A stretch of DNA of 64,000 nt from Azadirachta indica. Taxonomy: Eukaryota; Streptophyta; Magnoliopsida; Sapindales; Meliaceae. Positions 50,173-62,200 of the stretch are shown piece by piece. How positions within the stretch are numbered: position 1 is the stretch's first letter; every line of letters starts with the position of its first letter. The stretch is taken from NCBI GenBank assembly GCA_022749755.1, contig CM040440.1:12139269-12203268 (forward strand), written 5' to 3'. The position numbers were made by a program, and so were the translations under genes. Under the pieces are notes generated by a model, which had not been told where the DNA came from, ran no database searches, and worked only from the letters and a program-made list of their open reading frames with translations.

Positions 50173-52427
50173 TCAGTTTTCACAGCCTTTTATAACCCCA
50201 CCAGCATCCAGCCCCAGGATCTGATACGTAGTATCATCTGGAAAAATGCCATTTTTCTTCATTTCTTTAAACAAATCATGGGCTTTCTCAACATTTCCAA
50301 GTCTCCGGTACCCAGCAATTAGAACAGTATAAGTTACTGCATCTGGAGAGATCTTGTTTCTGGTCATTTCATCAAGCAATGCACTTGCCATATCCATGCG
50401 CCCCAACTTACAAAATCCATCAATTAGGCAGGTGTAAGTAACAACATTAGGAGAACAACCACTCCGCAATATTTCATTATACAATGTATAAGCCTTCTTC
50501 ATATCTCCAATTTTAGAAAATCCGTTTATAACAGAAGTGTAAGTAACTGTATCTGGAACCAAACCTTTTCTAGTCATTTCCTTAAACAGATTATATGCTT
50601 CATCCATTTTGCTCCTGTGACAAAATATATTGATAAGAATGGTATATGTGACTGTGCTAGGTGTGATTCCAGCTTTTAGCATTCTTGAGTACAATATCAA
50701 AGCCTTCTTTGGGTTTGACTGCTTAGCCAGTCCATCTATAAGAGTGGCATAATGAACATTGCCAGGAACAATATTCTTCTTTAGCATTTGAGGAAGAAGT
50801 TCCAATGCTTTTTCTGATTTTTTGTCCTCGCAGAGCCTCTTAATGATCATGCCATATGTGTATGAGTTGGGAGTAATGCCGAGGCCTTGCATTTCATTCA
50901 TAAGTTTCAATGCTTCCTCCAAATGCCCGGTCATGCAATAACCATCAAAAATAGCATTGCAAGTGAAGGTATTGGGCAGGAGGCCAATTTTCAGCATGGT
51001 ATTTAAAAGTTCCAAGGCTTTATCTACGACTCCTTGCTTGCAAAAACCAAGAATTAGTCGGTTGAAACTGAAGGCATCAGGGCCCAAATTATTGGTGGTC
51101 ATTACTTCTAAAAGTTTTTTGGCAGAATCCATATCACCCTGAAGACAGAATCCGTTGATTAAGATGCTATAAACTATATGGTCATATTTATATCCGGATG
51201 CACTGAGATCAAGGAACATTTCTAGTGAGATGTCCATTAGTCCGTTCTTACAAAGACCATTAAGCAGACAGCTATAGGTGACTAGGGAAGGTTTTACATT
51301 ACTGAGTTCCATCTCCTCAATCAAACTAAGACCTTTCTCAATTTCTCCTTCTTTGCAAAACCCATCAATCAAAATGCTGTAGCTATAAACATCTGGAGAT
51401 ATCCCACAGCTCTTCATTTCTTCCCAAACTTTCAAAGCTTTATACAATTCACCCTTTTGGCAGAACCCATGAATAACAGCATTATAACAATAAGAATTGA
51501 GAAGCTGATTTAGACGTTTCAAATTCTGAATAAATTCAAAGGCAAATTCAACATAACCTGCTCTACAAAGTCCATGAATATACGTACTATATGTTACAAC
51601 AGTTGGAGCTATACCCTTCCTCTCCATAACTTCCAGAATCTCAGTTGCTTTTCTGATGTCTGGCTTCTGCCCAAGATTTCCTTTACAGTAAAAATTCAAC
51701 ATAATTGTGTATGTGTAAACATTAGGTGATGGCCCCGAGATCTTCATCTCCTCAAACAAGCTTCCTACCAAATCCACCCTATTTTTTTCCACCAAACATT
51801 TAAGCAAAAAATTACAAGCCAAAATATCTGGTTGAATCCCAATTTCCTTAGTCTGTACAAACACATCCATAGCATTCTCAAGCAAAGAATTACAAGCAAA
51901 AACCTCCATAAGCACAGCAATTACAGTAAACGATCTCCATGCATGCTCATGCGAGTCTAATATATTTGGAAACAACTCAACACATCCATGTCAACCTTCT
52001 CATAATAGGAAACAATATCTCTAAGCAAAGCGTGTACTTCCTTTTCCATTCCTGCTGATGCAAATACATGAACAATGATACTGAATGCCTTAATTGAATG
52101 TGAAAATCCATACCTCTTCACCCCTTTCGAAAATCTCATGTTCCATGCAGCCTTCCAATTCAAAGACTTATAAACTCTAACAACTAAGGGATATAATTCA
52201 CCATTCTTTTGAACCCTACACCTCCTCATTGGAACATTAACATTATCATTCCCACTACCTTCAAGCTTGTTAGTACAATTATAATCAAACACAAAGTCTT
52301 TCAACAACAAAGCAGAAGTAGATGAATAATTAAATACTCCAACAAAACATCTTTCGCGTAAAACAGTAAGGTTTCGAAGCAATTCGGAGTGAAAAAAGCA
52401 TCTTCTCGAACAGGAGAAAATACCCAT
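50173..52427 (-). CDS. P-class pentatricopeptide repeat protein, split by one-base frameshift
   Basis: PPR proteins bind organelle RNA base by base and act in editing, splicing, stability or translation. The main ORF (50173-51975, 600 aa) contains about 15-16 PPR motifs of ~35 residues, with repeat starts such as NVYTYTIMLNFYCK, DVYSYSILIDGFCKEG, DTVTYTSVINGFSKIGDMKK and NVVTYTCLIDGFCKLGRMD. There are no E or DYW domains, so it is P class. The upstream part (51957-52427) is in another frame: it begins at ATG 52425-52427 with MGIFSCSRRCFFHSELLRNL, an Arg/Ser-rich start suggesting a mitochondrial or plastid transit peptide, and continues to the frame break near 51976-51980, where one base appears to be missing. 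With that base the protein would be about 750 aa, normal for the family. The longer upstream frame begins with GTG at 52478, so the ATG at 52427 was chosen. It is intron-free in the coding part, as usual for PPR genes. It may be a true recent pseudogene, an allele, or an assembly error. Confidence 0.9.
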
Positions 52428-52869
52428 TAATAGCCGGAATAAATTTTCGCAAGAATTTAACTTCCACCGCAACCCCACCGGCAGATTTCATGACCACCGT
52501 TTTGGTTAGCTTTCTCTCCAAATGGTGCTACGTCGGGATTTTTTTCACCGGCCGACGAACCTCTTCTCTGTTTGTCCAAGTTGAAGCCACAAAGCATCTG
52601 CCGAGCTCTCTGTAAATGTCCCAAACAACTAAAAGAGAAGTCAAAGTATAAGAAACAACAAAACGAATTAGTGTTAAGGAACTGATTTTGAATACGTGCA
52701 TAAACGAGAAAGACAGACAAAGCTCAATCGGCTCTGAGAGTATAGCTCAGGCTGATGTTTGTTTGTCTGCGCGCCTACAAATACCTGTTGTTTAGGGATG
52801 AATTATGGGCCGTATACCCGGCCCTTTTATTAGGAAATTAACAGGAATGCTCCAATATTATAATAAAAA

Positions 52870-53121
52870 GAGAGAATGCCGTTAACCTAATTTTTTAGTT
52901 AATATATCTTATCTTCTTATAATTTTTTAATATTTCATTATTTTTTAAATTTTTTTTAATGTTACCCTTCAATTTAATTGACTTTTAAAATGATAAATCA
53001 AAAAATATTTGAAATATTAAAAGATAAAATAAAAATTTAAAAAGGGTGATGGAATACTAAAAAAAAATATAAAGAGTAACGGGACATTATCTCAAAACAT
53101 AGGGATTATGAACATTCTTTC
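52870..53121. mobile_element. MULE-type MITE, copy 1 (252 bp)
   Basis: The ends are GAGAGAATG and CATTCTTTC (reverse complement GAAAGAATG), and the inverted repeats extend inward with mismatches. The flanks are TAATAAAAA at 52861-52869 and TAATAAAAA at 53122-53130, a 9-bp target duplication as made by Mutator-like elements. It shares its ends and inner text (for example AAAAGATAAAAT and GGGTGATGGAATA) with copy 2 at 55233. No coding capacity. Confidence 0.8.
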
Positions 53122-53589
53122 TAATAAAAATTCAAATATACCCACATGTATAAAGTTGATTCAAAATTACCTAATTTATCAACTTTCAAATGAAATTATC
53201 TTTATGCTCAAAATCAACAAATTTCAATTCTTCTTCTACTCCATCCAAAACATCACCTTCCAGCAAAACCTTAACTCACCGTCAAACCTTATCCTCACCT
53301 TCAAGCAAAAATAAACTCTCTCTTTAAAGCTTCACTTTGAACGATGCTTTGACAAATGACAATAGTGGGTTAGCCTGATATTGAAATTTGTGAATTTGTA
53401 AATAGAGATTCGTGTTTAAATTTTCATTTTCAATTTAGAGTGAATACATATATAATTATTGTATTTGACATGAATTTAATATTAGGAATGTTTTGGATGT
53501 TGAAGTTGGGGAAAAATATAGAGGTTGTGGAAAATTTTTAGCCGAAGATTTGGTGAAACGTGGGTTTGTGACGATCTCTCGTTATTTTC

Positions 53590-53945
53590 GAGCAAAAACT
53601 TTACTCGAAAGTTAAAAATCTTTGCTTGCTCGAAATTGAAAAACTTTTGCACAAATACAGATTTCATATTTTTTAGTATATATTTTTGTTTACTCGAAAG
53701 TGAAAAACTTTCAAATAAATATAAATTCATAGTTTTAAGTTACATATCTGTACTTGATCGAAGTGAAAGACTTTTGCTCAAATATAAATTTCATAGTTTT
53801 AAGTTACGTATATGTACTTACTTGAAGTGAAAGTTTTTTGCTCAAACATAAATTTTATAGTTTTGAGTTACAGATCTGTGCTTACTTGAAAGTAAAAACT
53901 TTCGCTTAAATACAAATTTTATAATTTCGAGTTATACTTTATTAA
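53590..53945 (+). repeat. Minisatellite, ~63-bp unit, about five units
   Basis: The phrase CTTTTGCTCAAATATAAATT recurs in diverged form at about 53644, 53708, 53771, 53834 and 53899, with ACTCGAAAGTGAAAAAC-type text before each. Spacing is 63-65 bp. Confidence 0.75.
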
Positions 53946-54523
53946 TCATTTTATCCGAAAAAGCAACAAATGCGCATTTTTTATTGAAATTATGGAAGGT
54001 GCATACTTTTTATTATAGGGGTTAAAACTTGGGCATTTTCGATTAATTCCCTTTATTTTTATTTTGGATTTAATAAATAGGTCCTTACATTTTAGTGAAA
54101 TAATATATAAAATCATACTTTGATTATTTATAACAAATAAACCCTTTACAATCACAAGCAACCTAATAATATTTTCATTCCTAAATTTGTTAAAAAAAAT
54201 AAATCATAATATACTCTGATAATCCGAATTTTGTTGTTTTTAGTTTTACTTATATGGGTCAACTTGCGACAAAATTATTAAATTAACCAAATTCTTTTTT
54301 AATTTATTGTTACTATTTATATGTATTTCTTTTCCTAGTTCAATAGGTGTATATATAAATGAAAACATTTCTATAATAGGAGATTAGATTGTAGCCAAAA
54401 TAAACCTCTAAGTTTCCAATTTTGGTGTAAATGTGCAAAATACTAAGTAGGCTTATGATGGAGGGTGATAGGCTTCTTTAAGATCTAAAATGATTAATGA
54501 AGCAAATAGAAAGGAGTGAGAGT

Positions 54524-57410
54524 AAAATAGAAAATAAGATCGTACCTTTAAATATAATTGGTCAAGTATTTATAAGATGTTTTTGAGCCTATTCCTCTTT
54601 AAAACCCCTTTATGATAGAATTGTTATGAAGTTCAAGTAACCAAAACAAATAGAAATCAAAACAATTACAAAATAATATAGAATTTAAGCGGAAAACCTC
54701 CGAGATTTTCAAAAGAAAAACCACTGGAGAGAGAGCAGCCAATTTTCACTAAGACAAAGAAAAACCAAAAACATGTTTTTTCTAAATGCTCAAATATATA
54801 CTTTGGGCTTGGGTTTGATACAGGCTAAACTTGAACTTAAGTCAGGCCCATACAGAAAATATAAACCTATACAATATAAACACATATACAATACTAGATA
54901 TATTGTACTGGTTGCCACATATGAGCCACAAATTATATAAAAATACTTTATATGTAAGATTGCAGGCTTATACTAGGCTAGGTTAGAGACCCTTCTTATA
55001 GTAAAATTTTTCTTAACTTAAGCATCTTATCTCATCCCTACTTCTATCCATCATTTAAGTGATTTTAAAAAACTTTCTCCACTAATTATTAAATATGGAG
55101 GTGGTTAATCAATATTGTCTCTCACAGTTCTTAATATAAGGAAATGCATTATTAAAATAAGATTAAATGAGTTCTACTACTAACCCTTAAATAAAGATAG
55201 TGGGTAATTATAAATTCATACAATATTTATCAGGAGAATGCCTGTTACCCCCCTATTTTTTATTCGATACTTCATTACCCCCTATATTTTTTCTAATACC
55301 CCATCACCCTCTAATTCTTTTTTTTTTTTTTCGATTTTACCATTCAATTCAATTGGTTTACAAAATGATAAAATCGAAAATATTTAAAATGGTAAAAGAT
55401 AAAATCAGAATTTAAGAGAGTGATGGGATATTAAAAAAAATATAACAGCGGTAATAGGTATTAGCTCAAAAAATAAAAGGGTAATGGACATTCTCCCATA
55501 TTTATCATTAACATATGAACTTCAATAACTTATTTACGGTCCAACTTAACAGTCTCAATAGACTTTTCTAAAGACTTCATGTGCACAAATATAAATTCAT
55601 TCTTTATTTTAATTACAAAATTAACATAAAAGTAAAAGGATATATTAGAAGAGCAAATCTAAAAATTAAGTCAATAAGACCCATATAATCCACATGACCA
55701 ATGTAACTAGCAAATTAATGTTTAGTCATGGGATCTACCAAAATGACTAATTTTTTTTTTTTTATATGTATTCATTCATGTTTCACGAAGTGACCTTTTA
55801 AAAATAAAAACTTTATGTCAATATTCTTACTTTGGCTTCATCTTTTATAACTCTCACAGAATAAAACTTTATTGGAATAGATATAATAGATTGTTTCTGG
55901 TCTTTTTACTTAAATCGACTACATATAGACCACAAATTGTATTGCCTACAATATAACTTTGTAGCAAAATAAATTTATCATTGAGACAATCTCTCATACT
56001 AAATCCTTTTCTAAAAATACGCCTTTTGAAAAACAACTATAAAGCTCATTTGAAATTGTCTATGAGTATCCTTATGCCAATAAGTGGTGTCATCCATATA
56101 TTTTATTTAGAAATTTAAGAGAGATTATTTTGTCTAATATGATAAAACTAAAACCAAATTTCGCAAGCAAAATTATAGGCCTTATATAAAGCTGATATGT
56201 ATATGAATGCCCCCACTAACCTACCAAATTTTGTAAGAAAATCATATTGTAGGATTTTATACACCAATGAAGGGATTTAAGTATACATACTAATTTATAA
56301 AGCTTGCAAATTGTATGTTTTTCACTTTTCTTTGTAAGAAGCTGTAGATATTAATTTTTTTCTATATAGCAAACTTAATTTTAAGGGAGAATAACTTTAG
56401 CCATAAGAAGAACCTTATATTCTAAATTAATCAATGTTAATTAATAGTAAATTCTAATATTTCTATGGGTAAAGGTTATAAAATGCATTGAATTTACTAA
56501 AAAAAATTTTTTTTTATAAGTCTATAATAATAAGACTAATAAATACATATGCCCAGAAGAAAATCTACACATGTGGGCCTGAAAATTTTCTTATTTTGAT
56601 GTACAAGTTACAATTTTATACTAAATTGAATTATCAAAGCAATTATCACCCTTTGGGACCAAACAGTTACTTAATGAATTAATTAAACTTTTCTTAGATA
56701 CCAAAATGTCTATATGATAGTTTATATTTTATCAATATCATCGTATCTTAAAATGTTGTGGCTACTTTCAACATACAATAATATTTTAAAACAGTAATGC
56801 ATCATATAAACAAGCCAAATGACATCTACAAATGTTATGACACAAGTAAAAATAAGTTAAAACTTTAGTATAGGCCAAAACTTTAAATGGTATAAATATA
56901 TGTTTAAACACAAAAATCTTTGAGTGCAAGATAAATATATGAATTTAATGTAGCAGATATAACAAAATTAACATAATATATGCATAATTATTTTTATGTA
57001 AGACATAATGAAAAATATATTGTGTTTGACAAAATTGCATAAGATTTTCAAACACAACAAAACACATATATTACTAAAACCAATTTCAAAATTAATCGTA
57101 CTGACCAATATAGTTTGAAGAAGGTTCTGATATCACAAATAAAAGTAAAATAGAAAATAAGACTGTACTTTCAAATATAATGGGTCAAATATATTTAAAT
57201 ACTCAAATTCACACCAAGGTATATGTTAGCCTATTATTCTTTAGAACCATTTTATGATTCAAAATATTTTATATGTAAAATAGGCTTGTATTAGGCTAGG
57301 TTAGGCACCCTTTCTATAGTAAAATTTCTCATAACTTAAACATCTTATCTCATTACCACTTATATCTATAATTGAAGTGGTTTTATAAAATTTTCTCCAC
57401 TAACCATAAA
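54524..57410 (-). mobile_element. Possible decayed non-coding LTR element (LARD-like)
   Basis: Two diverged direct repeats, 54524-55105 and 57140-57410, share AAAATAGAAAATAAGA at one end and CTAGGTTAG, CATCTTATCTCAT and TTTCTCCACTAA at the other. The right copy lacks about 330 bp present in the left. Just left of the right copy, the minus strand carries a primer-site-like TGATATCAGAACC (about 57123-57135), so the element would read on the minus strand. No protein domain is visible between the repeats. Ends and class are uncertain. Confidence 0.45.
55233..55497. mobile_element. MULE-type MITE, copy 2 (265 bp)
   Basis: The ends are GGAGAATG and CATTCTCCC, with inverted repeats extending over roughly 100 bp (GCCTGTTACCCCCC on the left against GTCCATTACCC on the right arm reverse complement). 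The 10-bp flank ATATTTATCA is exactly repeated at 55223-55232 and 55498-55507, which is a Mutator-type target duplication. It is inserted in the internal region of the LTR-like element. Confidence 0.88.
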
Positions 57411-57879
57411 ATATTTTCTCAAAATGGAATTGGACAAAAAAATTTTGGATCTTTTATTTTTAGAACTTGACTAGACTGAATATAAGAGTAGAACCAAACT
57501 AGAATCGCATTGAATATACGTGAACCCTTTACTTCGTTTCGGTTCAATTTTTCAATTTTTAATTTAGCCGATTTTCCTTTTTCCTTTTTGTTTTTCTATA
57601 AAGCAATGTCGTTAACATTCATGAAATGACGTCGTTTTACTATAAGCACTTCTTCTGTTTAATTTTAAATTTTTTCATCAGAATTGGAACTGGATTGAAA
57701 TTTTTGGTTTTTGTGAAATAAGAACTAAACCAAATAACATACAAAATCAAACCAAACCTGTCAGTTTTGATTCGATCTAGTCCAACTTTCCAGGATTTTT
57801 TGCCTGATATAATTTACTACTATATTTTTTTATTTTTTTATTTATATAAGTTAACAAAAAGTTGAAGTAAATGTATTAA

Positions 57880-58050
57880 TTAATATTAAATTTACAACAA
57901 ATGTTTGATCAAACTGCAATAATGATGACAATATTACGTACAGCATCCAATAAGAATTTGAATGATATTTATAATAACAAAAAAATAGATGATATTAAAC
58001 AGTTTAGGGGGTCGGCAACCATTATGTGGCATAAGGGTTACATCCCGTAC
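57880..58050. repeat. Half copy of the 41-kb foldback element
   Basis: The text from AAATTTACAACAAATGTTTG through AATAATGATGACAATATTA and GCATCCAATAAGAATTT matches the right arm of the foldback element at about 41312-41395 (ATTTACAGCAAAATAG, AATAATGATATCATTGCA, GCATTCAATAAGGATTT). The left arm is not clear here. Confidence 0.5.
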
Positions 58051-58406
58051 GAAATTTAAAATGGTAATTTGCCAGAAAGTGTTGTACTACAATTTTGATT
58101 GAAGAGAAAATAGAAATTTTGATAGAGCACGACATGTGCTGTCCCGGATAAAACTATGCAATAAACAAAAGAGGAGGGATGTATATATAGATAGCTATAT
58201 CGGCACTGGTTTACTAAATACAAGCTTTCTTACACACTTCAATCGTATTCTAAAAATTCTACTAAAAAAGGAACAAGGGGTTCTCTGCAAATCTTTTTTT
58301 TAATGAGTCTGCTTTTATGTTATTAAGTACTGTACAATTCCTTTATTTGTGGGATAATTTTCTCACGAGAGGTAATGAAAAGAATTATAGAATGGATTTT
58401 TGCCTG

Positions 58407-58600
58407 TGATGACCCAAACAGAGATATTAAAGTATTATTAAAATACTTAATTAATTAAATTAAAATGTTATAAACTTTATGGACTTAATTGACTAAAATG
58501 AAAAACATTAATTTTGTATAATTATATATTAAATATGATGAGTGCATATTTAATTGCTTAAATAAAATTTGAATCTTGCTTGGGAAATGAGACGGCTTGG
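58407..58600 (+). repeat. Possible gypsy LTR fragment
   Basis: It starts TGTGATGACCCAAAC followed by AATTAATTAAATTAAAATG and ACTTAATTGACTAAAATG, text often seen at the beginning of plant gypsy LTRs. No partner copy or end was found. Confidence 0.25.
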
Positions 58601-59253
58601 GGAAAGAGGGATACCTTATTATTTTTTTCAAAATTCAAGAAGGAATGATAATATTTTAACATGTTAAACTAACATAAATTAAGTCAATAGGAGTCTTTTT
58701 CTACTTCCAAAAAACCTACCCCGTGTATAGTGTACTTATGAATTCTTTACCATTACAACCAAAACTCATGGAGTCACAAGAAAACAAAAAATTACAAAAA
58801 AGAAAAAAGGAATAAAAATCTTATGACCTCTTCAGGGGAAATAATGATACATTATCAACTCAATTTTAGTAAATTTTTTCACCCTTGCTGTTTACAACAC
58901 AAAATTCAGAAGATTATGGAGATTGTAGTGTATACTTTGCAGGTAACTCTCTTAACTGTTACAGGAAAAAATGCAAGAACAAATTGGACGACGAAACAGC
59001 CAAAACAAATATGACAATGACAAGAGAGAAGGCACAGCCGTAAAGAAGTACATAGCAAAGATAATTAGAAGCAACCAGCCAGGTGCAACGATCTTCAATC
59101 AGCTGCCTTTTGCCGTGAGCATCTTGCATTGGGAAGACTCAAACTGCGTATCTTCTCCTCGAGGCTCTGTCAGATCCTTGTTTAGTCGAGAGACTTGAAG
59201 CAAAAGTTGTTTGCAACTATCACCAAATGCTTGGTTGGTTCCATCAACCGAAA

Positions 59254-62200
59254 TTATCCCACCGTGTGCTGCTTGCAACCTTTGGGTCCATAATGCTGTG
59301 AGCTGCGCCTCACAATCTTTCTGCACAAGTAACAGTAGTGCATTTGGCACGCCCAGCAGAAGATGTGATTGTTATTGCCAACCTGTTATTGCATGAGAAG
59401 ACAAGTACAAAAGTATATGAATAAGACGCAGAGACTTTGTATGCATTGTTCCGTGTTTTAAACAACATAGTGTTTTCAAAAACAAAATTTTGTCTTCTCA
59501 ACCTGAAAACATATTTGGCTTCTGAAAGAGTTTCTTACAAAAATGATACATACTATCCTGGTTCAGAGAACAATTATATGCTGTTTTAGGAGTTTTGAAT
59601 GAGAACAATTATCATGCATTTCCCTATGGAATGCAAAAAGATCTTGATTTACATAAAAGAGAAAAAGAATCGTAACCTTAATATCCAAAACACTGTTCAA
59701 CAAGCACAATTATCCTTACCAATATCAACTTTGTAAACTACAAAAAAATTGTTCTGGTACTAGGCCTCGTTGAAAATATTATGCAGCATGCCACTGATCT
59801 TTCACCACGTCTAATCATATGTATAACAGCAATATGAGAAATCCAACAAATTCAAACTAATTCCACAGCATAAAATACACCAAAAGTTCACGAATATCAG
59901 AAATGCCTGACAGATTTCATCTTCACTCACCTTTGCGTTAAATTGACCACAATTAGGGCATAAGAGACCATGTTCAGCAAACATTTCACCTTGAATCTGA
60001 CCCATAACCTGGCGGCCATTTATTCGCTCCTCCCAGTTGTGAATCATTTCTTGCGGGAACAGATCGCATTTCCCACTCCTTCATCAGATGAATGCAAAAA
60101 GGTCAGATTCATACACAAATTGACAAAAAATCAGGTAAGAAGAAAACATCAATTGCCTTGTTACAGCAGAAGATCACAAACCTGAAATGGTCATATCCAT
60201 CAATTGCTTTGTTACATCGATAGCAGAAGTACTGCCCACAGTTATTACATACCATCTTGTTACAACCTTCTGTTCTTGAGATTGCCATCTTACAAGATGG
60301 GCATTGCTTAGCATCACGAAGTATTTCCTTGACACTGAGAAGCTCATTGATCATTTCACGTTCCCTCTGTTTTTGCCCTTCCTTCAGTTGAGATGAATTC
60401 TGGCGCTCCTGGATGAAAAAAGTGAAGGGCATAGATCCAATGAGTAGCCAAGAAAATCTTCTATGGCACAGAAGTAAAGTTCCCAAGGACTATTAAATAA
60501 CTCTTATGAAGCATCAATGAAAATAGTGAAACTCTTCTGGGCAGTCAAGCCAAGACAAAATAGTATGCAAAATAGAGTGAATTGGCATACCATCAATACT
60601 CTATTAAGCATAATATTTTTGTTATGCCGGTTTAACTTCCCAGATTAGTGCATCTGATACACCTATCAATCATAAAATGCCCCAAAACAAGAATAGAAAG
60701 CTAATGGGAGCAAACTGATCTAGTTGGACATACCACAGTATGAATTTGAAGATGTTAAGACTTATGGTCACAACCAAAAAAAGGAAAAAAAGGACAAAAA
60801 GGTTCAAAGAAGCAACAGCAAACACAACTTGACTTCATTGAGTACTCATGAATTTCACATATGTGAATTATAAACTTTGCCTTTGAACATAAATTAATTG
60901 GGCAAAACAAATGTTTAGTAGCTAAATCAAGATAAAAAGGATTCTAATGTGGTCACTCTCATACTGCCATATATAAGCAAGATAAATTAAGCATGGATGA
61001 AGATGACATAAAAATAAATCTGTACCAACATTCGATGTGATAAAAGGATCACTACAAGAAGGCTACAGTACAAACTATGACAAAAAATTAGGAACTTAAA
61101 CCAATTAACAACAATAGGTGTCCTTTACTTTAAGAGCTCTAGCCAGTCTAACATATAGGGTTCAACTAGTATAACAAATTATACTCTGAAACACCTGAAG
61201 GACAGCTGGTATTTCAGTTTACAAATCCGGACAAGAGCAAAGGATTATAAGACTATACATAAATAAGCATATAACATGTGTGTCCCAAGTTAAAATTTCA
61301 TGTATGCATGAGTTAAGAAGGATCTAAAAACGTAGCCTAAGAATCACACTGTGCATGAAGTTGTTGTATGAGGTTTTGAGGGTAGCTAGATAATCGTGTG
61401 GGTAATCAGATCTCCAATGTTTTCTTATTTAATAAGAACTTTAGTAATTCCGAAAGAGGACCAAAAACTTTGGCATAATGGAATTTCAATTGTCAGTGTT
61501 TTTTGTTAATTTGGATGGAAGAAATTCTGAAGATTACTGGGAGGAAGTTTCCAAACTTTCATTGTACAAGGGGTTCATTGCTTCACCATTTTTTTTTCCC
61601 CATTTTTTGCCTACAAACTAAGAAAACTTATATCAATACAGTAATATTTGCAGGCAGGTTAATATGTCATCCACAAAATCTAGAAAAAACTAGGAGTATC
61701 ACAAAAGGATCTTTACATTCATGAGTTGATTATTTTTGAAATGAATAAAACTACAAAACACTCAAGAAGCCAATCCAAAAATAAAAATTTATCACAAAGC
61801 CATATTTCCACTTAAATGCATGAAGAAAAATGGCAAATCCATAAAAATCTTAAAGGTAGAATCCCAAAGGAAGCTAATAACCTATCTAGCATCATTAAAT
61901 ATGCATCATTTTCTGATGAACTTGAGGATATTTCCCTCTTCCTAAACAAAGTTTGAACACTACTGTCTGCTGACTCTGTTGTTTCTTGATTAATAGTTAG
62001 TTCTTATTCTCAATTGGGAGAACATGCATGAGCACTTTTCTTTCGGAGGTTAGATGGAGCAGCTCCACGGAAGTATCATTAACTTTTTGAGTCCCCTTAA
62101 TCAAGCATTAATCCTGTTCTCACCAGAAATACCAATAGAAAAAGCAAAAAGGATGCCAAATTGGAAAGAATACAAAGATGCATCTACAATCTTTACCTGC

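Larger units (their letters stand above)
52428..59253. other. Gene-free region between PPR and RBR genes
   Basis: No gene is supported over 6.8 kb. It includes the PPR promoter and 5' UTR on the left, two MITE copies, a minisatellite, an LTR-like direct repeat pair, repeat debris with AACCAAACC text at about 57470-57800, and the RBR 3' flank on the right. Confidence 0.5.

Noticed and set aside
58971..59350. Overlapping ORFs on both strands near the RBR 3' end, including 83 codons on the minus strand
   Set aside because: The true last exon of the RBR gene uses a different frame ending at 59254; these are out-of-frame readings.
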